DNA of 64,000 nt. Source: G963556115 sp963675945 (GTDB lineage Bacteria; Planctomycetota; SZUA-567). This document shows positions 25,719 to 35,210 of the stretch, piece by piece. Numbering within the stretch: position 1 is the first letter of the stretch; the number at the start of each line of letters is the position of its first letter. The stretch covers positions 1,054,001-1,118,000 of the forward strand of contig OY780932.1 of assembly GCA_963675945.1 (NCBI GenBank). Direction: 5' to 3'. A program made the position numbers and the translations under genes. Under the pieces are notes generated by a model. That model did not search any database. It was given only the letters and a program-made list of their open reading frames with translations, and was not told the origin of the DNA.

Positions 25719-27449
25719 TTAATTTTCAAGATCAGGCAAGGTAGTATCGAAATCAAGAATATTCTCTTCTTGAATAACTTTGATGGCTTTCTTGCATTGT
25801 TGAATCTTCTCAGTGGCTTCAATATCTGAAGGATTGTCTTGAAGGATATATTCAAGATCTTTTACTGCTTCACCATACTTCCTCTCAGAATATAATATTT
25901 CAGCCCGTAAAAACCTGGCATCACGTAATTTTGGATTGAATTCAAGTGCCATATCCAGTAGCATCTTGGCACTGGTTAATTGTGCATTTTCAACATAAGA
26001 ATTGGCAGTGTTGAGGCATTGTTTGGCTCGGAGTTTGTTATTCTCCTTCTGTTGTTCAAGTTTTTCTTGATGGAGAATAATCTCATTTTCAAGCCTATCT
26101 TTAGAAAAGGTTTCAAAGATAATACCACTAATTAAAGTAAGTACAATAAGAACAATCAGTGAACTGGTAAAGATATGCTGATGGCTGAGTCTAAAAATAG
26201 TTCGCCAGAAATTTTCTTCGCTCTTATATACTGTTAGGCCTTCTAAAAAGTTTCTGAGATCATGCTGGAAATCTATAACACTCTGATAACGTTCGTCAGC
26301 AGCAGTCGCGAGAGCGCGCATGGTGATTTTAGAGAGTTCCGACGGGATATTACGATTGGGCGCCCGTAAGGCTGGGGACTGAATATTACCGGCGATAACG
26401 GAATCGACAATTTCAAATTCTTTAGAACCGAGTATTGGCGGTGTGCCGGTGAGGATTTCGTAGAGGATTGCGCCGAGCGAATAAATATCACTCCGTTCAT
26501 CCAACTGATTTAAATCTCCCCTGGCTTGTTCCGGTGACATATAAGCAGGAGTACCGGCGACTGTACCCTTGCGTGTACCCCAGATATTGGAGTCTTTACG
26601 CATAATATTGACCGCTTCAGAGAGATTTACCTCTTTGATGTCATGTATTGCCGCTTTCATATTTGCTTTATAATTACCCCGGCTGAATAAAGGATTGTTC
26701 TGATTATTGAGGTAGTCTACCGGAGATCTGCGGTTGCGCACATTACCGGATTTGGCTAGCCCCCAATCCATTAGAAGTACTTCACCAAAATCACCGAGCA
26801 TAATATTTGCCGGTTTTAAATCACGATGAATAACCCCGCGAGAATGAGCATAAGCCACGGCACTACAGACATTCTCTAGAACCTGGAGTAATCGAGGTAA
26901 GGGATATGATGACCGGGTTGCGCCGTCATTGGCCTTAATCGAATCAAGTACTTGTTCAAGGCTTCGGCCTTTGACGAGTTTCATTAAAAAGAAGAGTTTG
27001 CCGTCAGGGGTAAAGCCTAGATCGTGTACGGGAACGATATTAGGATGTTCAAGCTGACCGGTAATTTGAGCTTCCTCAAGAAAACGGGCTTTCTCCTCAT
27101 CACCAAAGCTATCCTGCATGATTTTAATAGCGACTTCACGCCTGATATATTGATCGTAAACGTGGAGTACGGTACCCATTCCACCCTTACCAATTATCTG
27201 GCCGGGGTGATATTTATTAATTATGGGGATTTTATCCAGAACTTCGCGAACTTCTTTGAGCAGGCGTTGACCAGTTACAGATGAGTCTTCAAGTATAACC
27301 TCTTCCTCAATATTATTGGCGGTTTCTTCATAAGAAGCGGCGCCGTTGATAAACCATTTTTGACAGATTTCGCAACAGATATTATCGCCGATGTGCAGAC
27401 CACTTCGGAGTTGGACTTCACCACAATGAGGGCAGATAATATTGGGCAT
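25719..27449 (-). CDS. Membrane-anchored Ser/Thr protein kinase with N-terminal zinc ribbon and C-terminal TPRs
   Basis: A 576-residue Hanks-type kinase. The N-terminus has a CPHC...CCEIC zinc ribbon (residues 6-29). The kinase domain spans about 80-400 with GKGGMG, VAIK (Lys109), HRDLKPANIM (208-217), DWG in place of DFG (228-230), and GTPAYMSPEQ. A transmembrane helix follows at about 428-446, then TPR-like helices (about 465-560). The segment from DWG to SPE is about 80 residues, far longer than usual. All catalytic residues are present, so it should be active. The TPR part would lie outside the cytoplasm if the single helix spans the membrane. The target is unknown. The gene is monocistronic. 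Confidence 0.9.
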   Translation of the reverse strand: MPNIICPHCGEVQLRSGLHIGDNICCEICQKWFINGAASYEETANNIEEEVILEDSSVTGQRLLKEVREVLDKIPIINKYHPGQIIGKGGMGTVLHVYDQYIRREVAIKIMQDSFGDEEKARFLEEAQITGQLEHPNIVPVHDLGFTPDGKLFFLMKLVKGRSLEQVLDSIKANDGATRSSYPLPRLLQVLENVCSAVAYAHSRGVIHRDLKPANIMLGDFGEVLLMDWGLAKSGNVRNRRSPVDYLNNQNNPLFSRGNYKANMKAAIHDIKEVNLSEAVNIMRKDSNIWGTRKGTVAGTPAYMSPEQARGDLNQLDERSDIYSLGAILYEILTGTPPILGSKEFEIVDSVIAGNIQSPALRAPNRNIPSELSKITMRALATAADERYQSVIDFQHDLRNFLEGLTVYKSEENFWRTIFRLSHQHIFTSSLIVLIVLTLISGIIFETFSKDRLENEIILHQEKLEQQKENNKLRAKQCLNTANSYVENAQLTSAKMLLDMALEFNPKLRDARFLRAEILYSERKYGEAVKDLEYILQDNPSDIEATEKIQQCKKAIKVIQEENILDFDTTLPDLEN

Positions 27450-27592
27450 AATTTTAACTCAAATACAATTGAAAAAAAGATAATGTATTTAAAATGACAA
27501 TCAGAATATTATAATACATTATAAGGTACGTTTTTACTATACAATAGTCAATTATTTCTATTTATAATTTAAAGAATTGTGAGAAAAATAAT

Positions 27593-28648
27593 ATGCAGTA
27601 TTTAAGAGAAGCTGTCAAGCAGATGTCATCATATATTCCCGGTGAAAAAGCTAGTGGTGATGGTTATATTATTCTTAACGCGAACGAAAATCCATATTCC
27701 ACTTCTAAAGCGGTACATGAAGCCATTATAAATATGATTGGTGCATTAAATTTTTACCCAGAGAGTTCAAGTATAGATGCACGAAAGGCAGCCGCCAAGG
27801 TGTATGCGGTAGAACCAGATGAGGTGATGCTTACCAATAGTTCGGATGAGATGTTGCGGATAATCTGTCAAGCATGCGTGAATGAGGGGGATAAAGTTTA
27901 TACTTTCTATCCTACATTCTCATTTTATAAGACATTGGTAAATGTCCAGGGGGGCAGGTGTATTGAGATACCGTTTGCAGATGATTATTCTCTGCCAGAA
28001 AAGCTGGATTTTTCAGGAGCCAAGGTAGTGTTTTTTCCAAATCCCGGCGCGCCTAGTAGTATTGCTTATAATCTGGAGGTGATCGAACAGATAATTCAGG
28101 CGGCGGAAGGGGCGTTGGTAGTGATTGATGAGGCATATGCGGATTTTGATAATAATGCAAACTCGGCTATCGGCCTGATATCAAAGTATGAAAATTTACT
28201 AGTTACTAGAACGCTTTCCAAGAGTTATAGCCTGGCAGGTTTGAGGGTAGGGGTAGGAATAGCTGGCAGTAATTTACTGGCGGAGTTGCATAAGGTGCGC
28301 GATTATTATAATCTTGGTCTTATCCCGCAGGCTGCGGCTACAGCAGCATTATTAGATCAGGATAGGCTTAGAGCTAATTGCGAAAAGATTATTAAAACTC
28401 GAGAATGGTTTGCTGCAGAGCTAGCTGAGTGTGCCAAACGCGTATTACCTTCGCGAGCGAATTTTGTACTTGCCGAATTCTCTGAAGGTGTAGCTGGAAA
28501 GCTCTATCACCGTTTGAAAGAGCGTAAAATTTTGGTACGTTATTGGAATAAGCCGCGACTCGATAATTCATTGCGTATTTCTATCGGTACCGATGAGGAT
28601 ATGCGACAAGTTCTGGCGGCGATAAAAGAGTTGTTGATAGAGATATAA
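27593..28648 (+). CDS. hisC: Histidinol-phosphate aminotransferase
   Basis: PLP enzyme of histidine biosynthesis; converts imidazole-acetol phosphate to histidinol phosphate. Motifs are LNANENPYSTS (about 26-36), FYPESSSIDARKAAA, LTNSSDEML, FPNPGAPSS, DEAYADF, and the PLP-lysine motif TLSKSYSLAGLRVG. Length 351 is standard. It is not within a his operon here. The relaxed specificity of this group (phenylalanine, tyrosine or cobyric-pathway CobD relatives) leaves some doubt, although a CobD role seems less likely from its motifs. Confidence 0.85.
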   Translation: MQYLREAVKQMSSYIPGEKASGDGYIILNANENPYSTSKAVHEAIINMIGALNFYPESSSIDARKAAAKVYAVEPDEVMLTNSSDEMLRIICQACVNEGDKVYTFYPTFSFYKTLVNVQGGRCIEIPFADDYSLPEKLDFSGAKVVFFPNPGAPSSIAYNLEVIEQIIQAAEGALVVIDEAYADFDNNANSAIGLISKYENLLVTRTLSKSYSLAGLRVGVGIAGSNLLAELHKVRDYYNLGLIPQAAATAALLDQDRLRANCEKIIKTREWFAAELAECAKRVLPSRANFVLAEFSEGVAGKLYHRLKERKILVRYWNKPRLDNSLRISIGTDEDMRQVLAAIKELLIEI

Positions 28649-28680
28649 TGATTATATCCTTAATATTTTGTTGGTATTGC

Positions 28681-28716
28681 TTACGGTATAATTGAAAAAT
28701 TGTACCGTAAATTTTA
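28681..28716 (+). terminator. Terminator of hisC
   Basis: 13-bp stem TTACGGTATAATT (28681-28693) pairing with 28698-28710 around a GAAA tetraloop, followed by an A/T-rich tail. Confidence 0.75.
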
Positions 28717-28745
28717 TTATAATTTAAGAAAAGTAATTAATTAAA

Positions 28746-28774
28746 TTGACAAAAATATATTGCTGTGCTGTAAT
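28746..28774 (+). promoter_or_regulatory. Promoter of the first RND operon
   Basis: TTGACA (28746-28751), 17-bp spacer, TGTAAT (28769-28774). The predicted transcript start near 28781 supports ATG 28824 as the start of the adaptor gene, since upstream in-frame starts would be outside the mRNA. Confidence 0.65.
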
Positions 28775-28823
28775 ATTTTTTAATAGGCTTGTCACCAAAG
28801 TGTGGAAAATATCAGGAGATAAA

Positions 28824-29939
28824 ATGACTAAGTATGCTACAAGATTAGTATATAGCTATTGTCTTATTCTGTCAATTATGGGTCTTATCGGCGTAAAACA
28901 ATTTGCAGTAGCAGTAGAGATTCCGGCGATGCCGATTAGAATTGCGCAGGCGGAGAAAAAAGATGTGCCGGTTACGGTTGCGGGTTCGGGGCATATTGAG
29001 TCTTTGGCGGTTATTAATATTAAATCGCGAATAGATGGTAAACTTAATAAAGTACTGATTGAGGATGGAGCAATAGTCAAAGAGGGTGATCAACTCTTTG
29101 AAATAGATACTGTGCCGTTTGAACTAGCGGTAAATCAGGCGGAAGCAGATCTGAATAAAGCGATTGCCAGTTCGGAGGAGAGTAAGGAAATGGCCGGTAT
29201 TGCTAGGAAGCTTTATAGTAAAGAGGTAATTGCTAAAGAAAAGATGGATCAGAAGATTGCCTCTGAGAAAGAGACTCTGGCGAGTGTAAATTCGGCACAA
29301 GCAGCTCTGCAAACAGCTAAGCAGAATCTTGAATATTGTAAAATACGGGCGCCGATATCGGGGATGTTGGGGCGTAAACTTATTAATGAAGGTAATTTAA
29401 TTACTTCTTATACCGATGTGTTGATAATTCTTAATGATATTGAAAATCTGAAGGTAATCTTCTCCTTGCCGACAAAAGAACTCAGAAGAATTAAAAAATA
29501 TCAGAGTAAGGCACCGCTAAATATTAAGGTAACAAGTTCTACTGATGAGAGTGTTAGTCTTGAAGGAACACTGAATTATCTGGGAAATCAGATAGATTAT
29601 AATTCAGGTATGTTTGAAGTACAGGGAATCTTAAAGAACAAGGATTTTCTTCTGTGGCCGGGAGAATTTGTTACTGCGGTAATAACGTTAACAACTCGTC
29701 CGGATTCTATTGTAATTCCGGCTAGAGCTTTGATTAATAGTACCGATGATTCAAAGATGGTATATGTTATAGATAAAGATACAGCCCAGCCTAGGCCGGT
29801 AAAAGTTGGTTGGGTAGTTGGTAATCAAGCGATAATACTTGAAGGACTCAAAGCTGAAGAGCAGGTGGCGATTGAAGGATTGTTCAAGCTTTATCCGGGG
29901 GCCAAGGTCAAGATTATTTCTGATAAAGAACAGAAATAG
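28824..29939 (+). CDS. RND efflux periplasmic adaptor (MFP), system 1
   Basis: Membrane-fusion protein linking an inner-membrane RND pump to an outer-membrane channel. It begins with an N-terminal signal or anchor (about 5-30). The hairpin and lipoyl halves are visible as INIKSRIDGKLNKVLIEDGAIVKEGDQLFEID and YCKIRAPISGMLGRKLINEGN, with a coiled-coil segment between. Beta-barrel and membrane-proximal parts follow, for 371 residues in all. AGGAGA lies five bases before ATG 28824. The permease gene starts 7 bp after its stop. The substrate is unknown. Confidence 0.9.
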   Translation: MTKYATRLVYSYCLILSIMGLIGVKQFAVAVEIPAMPIRIAQAEKKDVPVTVAGSGHIESLAVINIKSRIDGKLNKVLIEDGAIVKEGDQLFEIDTVPFELAVNQAEADLNKAIASSEESKEMAGIARKLYSKEVIAKEKMDQKIASEKETLASVNSAQAALQTAKQNLEYCKIRAPISGMLGRKLINEGNLITSYTDVLIILNDIENLKVIFSLPTKELRRIKKYQSKAPLNIKVTSSTDESVSLEGTLNYLGNQIDYNSGMFEVQGILKNKDFLLWPGEFVTAVITLTTRPDSIVIPARALINSTDDSKMVYVIDKDTAQPRPVKVGWVVGNQAIILEGLKAEEQVAIEGLFKLYPGAKVKIISDKEQK

Positions 29940-29946
29940 GAAGAAT

Positions 29947-32900
29947 ATGAAGATAAGCGAATTATTTATAAAGAGGCCGAAGATGGCCACTCTGGTAATG
30001 ATAGGGATATTGGGACTTGGAATAATAGCTTATAAGATTATTTCAGTAAGTTTTTTGCCTTCTATCGAGTTCCCGGTGATAAACGTTACTGCCAACCTCT
30101 CAGGAGCCAGTGCTGAAGTAATGGCGAGTAATGTGGCGACACCTTTAGAGAAACAGTTTGCCGACATCAGCGGACTGCAATCTATGACTAGTTCGAGCAG
30201 TATGGGGACGACTACTGTTACTCTGGTATTTGACCTAAAAAAAGATATTGATTTTGCCGCTATGGATGTACAGGCAGCTATCAGCAGAGCGCAACAGTAT
30301 CTGCCGACACTTGATTCGCCACCGAGTTATACCAAGACCAATCCCACCGAACAGCCAATCCTTTGGATCAGTCTCTCTTCCGATACTCTGCGAATGTCTG
30401 ATGTTTATAATGTGGCGAATAATTCCCTTTCGGATAATGTTTCGATGATTGAAGGGGTTGGAGATGTGATAATTTATGGATCTTCTGAATATGCGGTTAG
30501 AGTGCAGCTTGATCCGCAAAAGCTGGCGTATCTGGGTATAAGTATTGAAGAGGTGGCTGATGCGGTTAAGAATGCCAGTGTGAACCTTCCTGTGGGCTCG
30601 CTTAAAGGTGAGTTTCTGTCACCTTTGCTCAAGACAAATGGTCAGCTCTTCTGTGCGGCAGAGTATGGTGAGGTTATTGTTAAGTATATCAATGAAGAGC
30701 CGATTTATATCAAAGATCTGGGTAAGGTTATTAATAGTATTGTCGATGAGGATGTCAAGGTAAAGATAAACGGTAAGGATGCAATATGTGTTGCGGTCAA
30801 GAAGCAGCGTGGGGCGAATACAATTGATGTGGTGAATCGCTTTTTTAACAAGTATGATCAGATTAAGCAGCATATTCCGGGTGGGGTAGAGATGGAGATT
30901 TTTTATAATCAATCCATTCCGGTTATTGCTTCGATAGATGATGTTAAATTTACCTTGGTTCTAGCAATAATTCTGGTGGTATTAGTTATCTTTATGTTCT
31001 TGCGTAATTTGCTCGGTATGTTGATTACCGGTATTGCTATTCCGCTAGCTTTGGTTTCAACCTTTATCGTGATGTTGTTCTTTAATTTTACTCTGGATAT
31101 GCTCTCACTTCTGGCTTTGACTCTGGCGATTGGTTTTGTAGTGGATGACGCAATTGTTATTCTGGAGAATATTATTCGTCATCTGCGGATGGGTAAGACC
31201 CCGGTACAGGCAGCAATAGACGCATCTAGAGAGATTGGTTTTACTATTATTTCGATGAGTATGTCGTTGATAGTAGTATTTATTCCAATATTGTTTATGA
31301 GTGGAATAATTGGTAGAATTCTCAATGAATTTGCAGTGACTATCTGTGCGACAGTATTTCTCTCTGGTTTGATTACTCTTACAATTACACCGATGCTCTG
31401 CAGTAGGCTTTTACGGAATGAGACCAAATTGGCAAAAGAGGGGATAATCTTTAAATATTTGAGTAAAGGTTATAACTGGGGCTTGCAGCGAGCACTCAAG
31501 CATAAGTGGGTAGTATTGATTATCGGTATTTTGATGCTTGGAGGTTCACTTTTAATTCTACAGAAGATACCCAAAGGTTTTGAACCGGAGGGTGATCTTG
31601 GTTTTCTTCAAGCTTTTGCCCTCGGCAGAGAAGGTGTCAGCGCGAAGGAGATTGCTAAGCAGTCTATGGCTCTGCATCCATTGATTGCGGGTAATAAGAA
31701 CGTTGAGAAGACACTTACGGTTACCGGTTATCCTGCGCCCAATAACTCCTTCTTTGGGATGAAGCTCAAACCTTACGGTAAAGAACGAAAAGCGACTGCA
31801 GAAGAGGTTGCCAACGAATTGCAGATAGCTTTGAGTGATGCGCCTGGACTCTGGGTATTTGTAAGCAATCCGCCGATGATACCACTTGGCGGGAGGCAGA
31901 CCAAGAGTAAGTATCAGTATACTCTGCAGAGTCTTGATATTCAGGAACTTGCCAAATATTCTCAAATGTTGACTGAAGAAATGATGGGAATGAAGGAACT
32001 CCAGGGTGTCAACAGTAATTTGATGGCGAGTTCACCGCAGATTAATATTAACATTGATAGAGATAAAGCTGGATCATTTGGTTTGACGGTAAATGATATT
32101 CAGCGCGCTCTGCAAAATGCATATTCTGGTAAACGCTTGGTCTGGATTTATGATAATGCGGATATTTATAAAGTATTGATAGAGTTACTCCCAGAGTCCC
32201 GAGATGAAAAAAATGATTTGAGTAAACTCTATATCAAGTCGAGTACAACTGGAAAGATGGTGCGTTTGGATAGTTTTGCGTCTTATGAAGAGGATGTGGG
32301 ATATTTAACAGTCAATCATTCACAACAGTTGCCATCGGTGACGATCAGCTTTAATATCACCCCGGGTTACAGCCTGCTTGATGCTACCCGGGCGGTGCGG
32401 GCTGCCGCCGCCAAGGTCTTGCCGGAGACTATAAATGGCGGTTTTTACGGTATGGCTAGTGAGTTTGAAAAGTCGATTATTGATCTTGGGCTCTTGATGT
32501 TGCTTTGTATCTTTATTATTTATATTATTCTGGGTATTTTGTATGAAGATTTTTGTCATCCGCTTACGATTATTTCTGGTTTACCGTCTGCAGTATTTGG
32601 CGGTTTGTTGATGCTCCTTATTTTTCATAAGGATCTTGATCTCTTCGGTTTTGTTGGTTTGATGCTGCTTATTGGTATTGTGATGAAGAATGCGATAATG
32701 ATTGTAAATTTCGCTATTCAAAAAGAGCGTGAAGGACTTTCACCGTACGAAGCGGTATATCAAGGAGCGTTGATTCGTTTTAGACCGATTATGATGACTA
32801 CTTTTGCAGCCAGCATGGGGGCGCTACCTATTGCACTTGGTCTAGGAGCCGGGGCGCAGGCACGTCAGCCTTTGGGATTGATTATTGTAGGTGGGCTTAT

Positions 32901-33006
32901 CTTCTCACAGTTTGTGACGCTCTTTTTGACTCCGGTGATGTATATTTATCTGGACAAACTTGAAGGTAAAAAAAAGAAGAAAATTGAGACCCAAGAATCA
33001 GAATAA
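29947..33006 (+). CDS. RND efflux permease (HAE1/AcrB-like), system 1
   Basis: Proton-driven trimeric inner-membrane pump of 1019 residues with 12 predicted transmembrane segments and two large periplasmic loops. It begins FIKRPKMATLVMIGILGLG, and SFLPSIEFPVINV follows. The proton-relay aspartates are in GFVVDDAIVILEN (transmembrane 4). The C-terminal half repeats the pattern with GLMLLIGIVMKNAIMIVNFA. The Met start at 29947 is chosen because AGGAAG lies five bases upstream and it starts the mature helix. The last 9 bp overlap the 3' end of the convergent U32 gene. No outer-membrane channel gene is adjacent. Confidence 0.92.
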   Translation: MKISELFIKRPKMATLVMIGILGLGIIAYKIISVSFLPSIEFPVINVTANLSGASAEVMASNVATPLEKQFADISGLQSMTSSSSMGTTTVTLVFDLKKDIDFAAMDVQAAISRAQQYLPTLDSPPSYTKTNPTEQPILWISLSSDTLRMSDVYNVANNSLSDNVSMIEGVGDVIIYGSSEYAVRVQLDPQKLAYLGISIEEVADAVKNASVNLPVGSLKGEFLSPLLKTNGQLFCAAEYGEVIVKYINEEPIYIKDLGKVINSIVDEDVKVKINGKDAICVAVKKQRGANTIDVVNRFFNKYDQIKQHIPGGVEMEIFYNQSIPVIASIDDVKFTLVLAIILVVLVIFMFLRNLLGMLITGIAIPLALVSTFIVMLFFNFTLDMLSLLALTLAIGFVVDDAIVILENIIRHLRMGKTPVQAAIDASREIGFTIISMSMSLIVVFIPILFMSGIIGRILNEFAVTICATVFLSGLITLTITPMLCSRLLRNETKLAKEGIIFKYLSKGYNWGLQRALKHKWVVLIIGILMLGGSLLILQKIPKGFEPEGDLGFLQAFALGREGVSAKEIAKQSMALHPLIAGNKNVEKTLTVTGYPAPNNSFFGMKLKPYGKERKATAEEVANELQIALSDAPGLWVFVSNPPMIPLGGRQTKSKYQYTLQSLDIQELAKYSQMLTEEMMGMKELQGVNSNLMASSPQININIDRDKAGSFGLTVNDIQRALQNAYSGKRLVWIYDNADIYKVLIELLPESRDEKNDLSKLYIKSSTTGKMVRLDSFASYEEDVGYLTVNHSQQLPSVTISFNITPGYSLLDATRAVRAAAAKVLPETINGGFYGMASEFEKSIIDLGLLMLLCIFIIYIILGILYEDFCHPLTIISGLPSAVFGGLLMLLIFHKDLDLFGFVGLMLLIGIVMKNAIMIVNFAIQKEREGLSPYEAVYQGALIRFRPIMMTTFAASMGALPIALGLGAGAQARQPLGLIIVGGLIFSQFVTLFLTPVMYIYLDKLEGKKKKKIETQESE

Positions 33007-35097
33007 GCCTTTATCAAAGTTGAAGAGATTTTTATTCTTCAACTTATGAGCGTTTTTCCATTCTTGCAGCGGATTGGGTGAGTTTATAAGATCTACACAT
33101 AGCCAACGAACTCGTATCTCGGGACTAGCGATTCCGCCGATAGAGAAAGGTTTGGTGCTGCGGAATTCGGTAATATCGTTGCGGAAGTGTACATTGAGGG
33201 AGATATTTCTGGAATCACGCAATATACTTGTTTCGTCGATTTTATCAGTAAAATCTGCGCGTGTATGGGCAAGTATGGGGCGGGAAAAAGTAGTGAGCAT
33301 AGACTCTATAGGACAGGATCTGGCCAGGTCGATCAATTGTTTTTCACCTGCTTCCAAACTGAAGGCAACGGATTTAAAACCTAATTCTTGTAAAGATTCA
33401 GCAGCTAGTGGATTGAGTACGGCGATCCCGATTCCACCGGTAAATTCTACACCAATATCTCGAGCTATCTTCCAGCTATCCCAGCCATTTACTTCAACTT
33501 TTACTTTTAAATCTTTACAGGCATTACAAAGTTTTTTGATGCTTTTTATTTCATATTCAAAGAATACGGTTGGCAAGGCAATAATTAATTCGGAATTAGC
33601 GGTAAGATTGAGTAGATGTGCAATATCGCGATCCTGTGTTTCTTCGATTATAATACGTTCAGGTTTGATCACTGCCAATATTTCTTCAGCTTGAGAAATA
33701 TGTATACGCATGGTATTGGGTTTGTCAATAAGGGTAAATTTATTCTCGGGGTTAGCGTCTTTGAATTTGGTAAGAGCTCTGACCTTGTCGGTAAGGGTGA
33801 TCTTGGTATCGGCTTTTTGAGTCTTTTGCTTTTTGATTCGGTGGATAGTGGCTGAAATTCTGTCGGCAATCTTATTGACAGCTTTTTTACTGACCATGAA
33901 ATTAGGATTATCGGTGATAAATTTATTCATGGTTGTATCCTGAATAGTAAGTTGACCCAGCCAACCGGCAGCATCTGAAATAGTAAGACCTCTGCTGGCA
34001 TGTTTGATTATAGTCTTGGGCAAGGTCCAGGCTTCTTTCTGGTTATTGAAGTCTATTTCACATTCTAGAGTTTGATTATAACTCATAATACTCAGGTCAA
34101 AAGAGTCTGGAAGAGCGGAGGATGAATCTGTATGAATAGCTGTTATGGTTTCTGTTTGGGTTGTAGGGGTTGAAGCCTCATAAGAGCTTGATTGCTTTTT
34201 CTTGGCAATCCGGCCTCCAGAGCCGAAGATAGTATGGCGTTGATTGGTATAATAGCCGTCGGTCATGCTTCTACCAGTATATTCACCTAGAGGTAAAGTA
34301 TCTGCTTTTTTATAATGTTCTTTGCCGTCAAGTACGTCGCGATAAAGTTTGACTGCCTTACCTACCCAGGTTGCATTTTTTAATCTTCCTTCTATCTTGA
34401 GGCAGGCTACACCGTTCTTGATCAGCTCAGGGAGTTTTTCTATCAGACTGAGATCCTGAGTGGAGAGAATATCTTCAGAACAGTTATTACTAATACGCCA
34501 GTTTACTCGGCAGGGGCTAGTACAAGCGCCACGGTTGCCACTCTTGCCACCACCCCAGCTACTGAGTAGGCATCTTCCGGAAATGCACATACAGAGTGCG
34601 CCCTGAGTAAAGACCTCCACCTCTACTCCTTTTATGTTGCAGACTGTTTGTATCTCTTCAGCCGACATTTCACGAGCCAATACAACTCTGGCGATACCTA
34701 GATCCTTTGCTGCCTTGACCCCTTCAGAGGTGGTAATTGAGGCTTGGGTACTGAAATGGAATTCAATATGAGGGAAATGCGGTTTTAACAGTAATATTGC
34801 CGGGTCGGTAAAGAGTACAGCATCTACACCGGCATGATCGGCAACAGTAAGGATTTTGGCGGCTTTACCAATATCCCGTGTGGTAAGATCAATATTGAGG
34901 GTTAGAAAGGCTCTGGCATTATGCTTATGAATATATTCGACAGTAGCCTCTAGTTCTTCCAGTTTGAAGTTCTCAGCTCCTTGTCTGGCATTGAGACTTT
35001 GAAGTCCAAAATATACGGCATCGGCTCCATTGTCAAGAGCAGCTTGCAGTGATTCTTTACTACCGGCAGGAGCAAGTAATTCGGTATCTAAGCGCAC
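32998..35097 (-). CDS. U32 family protein, RlhA/YdcP-like
   Basis: A 699-residue member of the U32 'peptidase' family, several of whose members are now known as tRNA or rRNA hydroxylation factors. The N-terminal barrel has ELLAPAGSKESLQAALDNGADAVYFG, followed by FSTQASITTSEG and the cysteine cluster CMCISGRC...GACTSPCR (about 168-200) conserved in the family. The long C-terminal part resembles RlhA (23S rRNA C2501 hydroxylation) more than the short YhbU/YhbV type. This specific assignment is an inference from length and architecture. It is monocistronic and converges on the RND permease with a 9-bp overlap. Confidence 0.8.
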   Translation of the reverse strand: MRLDTELLAPAGSKESLQAALDNGADAVYFGLQSLNARQGAENFKLEELEATVEYIHKHNARAFLTLNIDLTTRDIGKAAKILTVADHAGVDAVLFTDPAILLLKPHFPHIEFHFSTQASITTSEGVKAAKDLGIARVVLAREMSAEEIQTVCNIKGVEVEVFTQGALCMCISGRCLLSSWGGGKSGNRGACTSPCRVNWRISNNCSEDILSTQDLSLIEKLPELIKNGVACLKIEGRLKNATWVGKAVKLYRDVLDGKEHYKKADTLPLGEYTGRSMTDGYYTNQRHTIFGSGGRIAKKKQSSSYEASTPTTQTETITAIHTDSSSALPDSFDLSIMSYNQTLECEIDFNNQKEAWTLPKTIIKHASRGLTISDAAGWLGQLTIQDTTMNKFITDNPNFMVSKKAVNKIADRISATIHRIKKQKTQKADTKITLTDKVRALTKFKDANPENKFTLIDKPNTMRIHISQAEEILAVIKPERIIIEETQDRDIAHLLNLTANSELIIALPTVFFEYEIKSIKKLCNACKDLKVKVEVNGWDSWKIARDIGVEFTGGIGIAVLNPLAAESLQELGFKSVAFSLEAGEKQLIDLARSCPIESMLTTFSRPILAHTRADFTDKIDETSILRDSRNISLNVHFRNDITEFRSTKPFSIGGIASPEIRVRWLCVDLINSPNPLQEWKNAHKLKNKNLFNFDKGLF

Positions 35098-35210
35098 AAT
35101 TATTAACCTTTTTAAAAAAATATAGTTACTATCATTCGATTAAATTCATTATCATATATATTGCTTAATTATAAAGTGTATACGAAAAAAGTAAATAATG
35201 GGAATAAAAT

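Noticed and set aside
33074..33694. 206-codon open frame opposite the U32 gene
   Set aside because: Same reason: fully inside and antisense to a conserved gene, no family resemblance.
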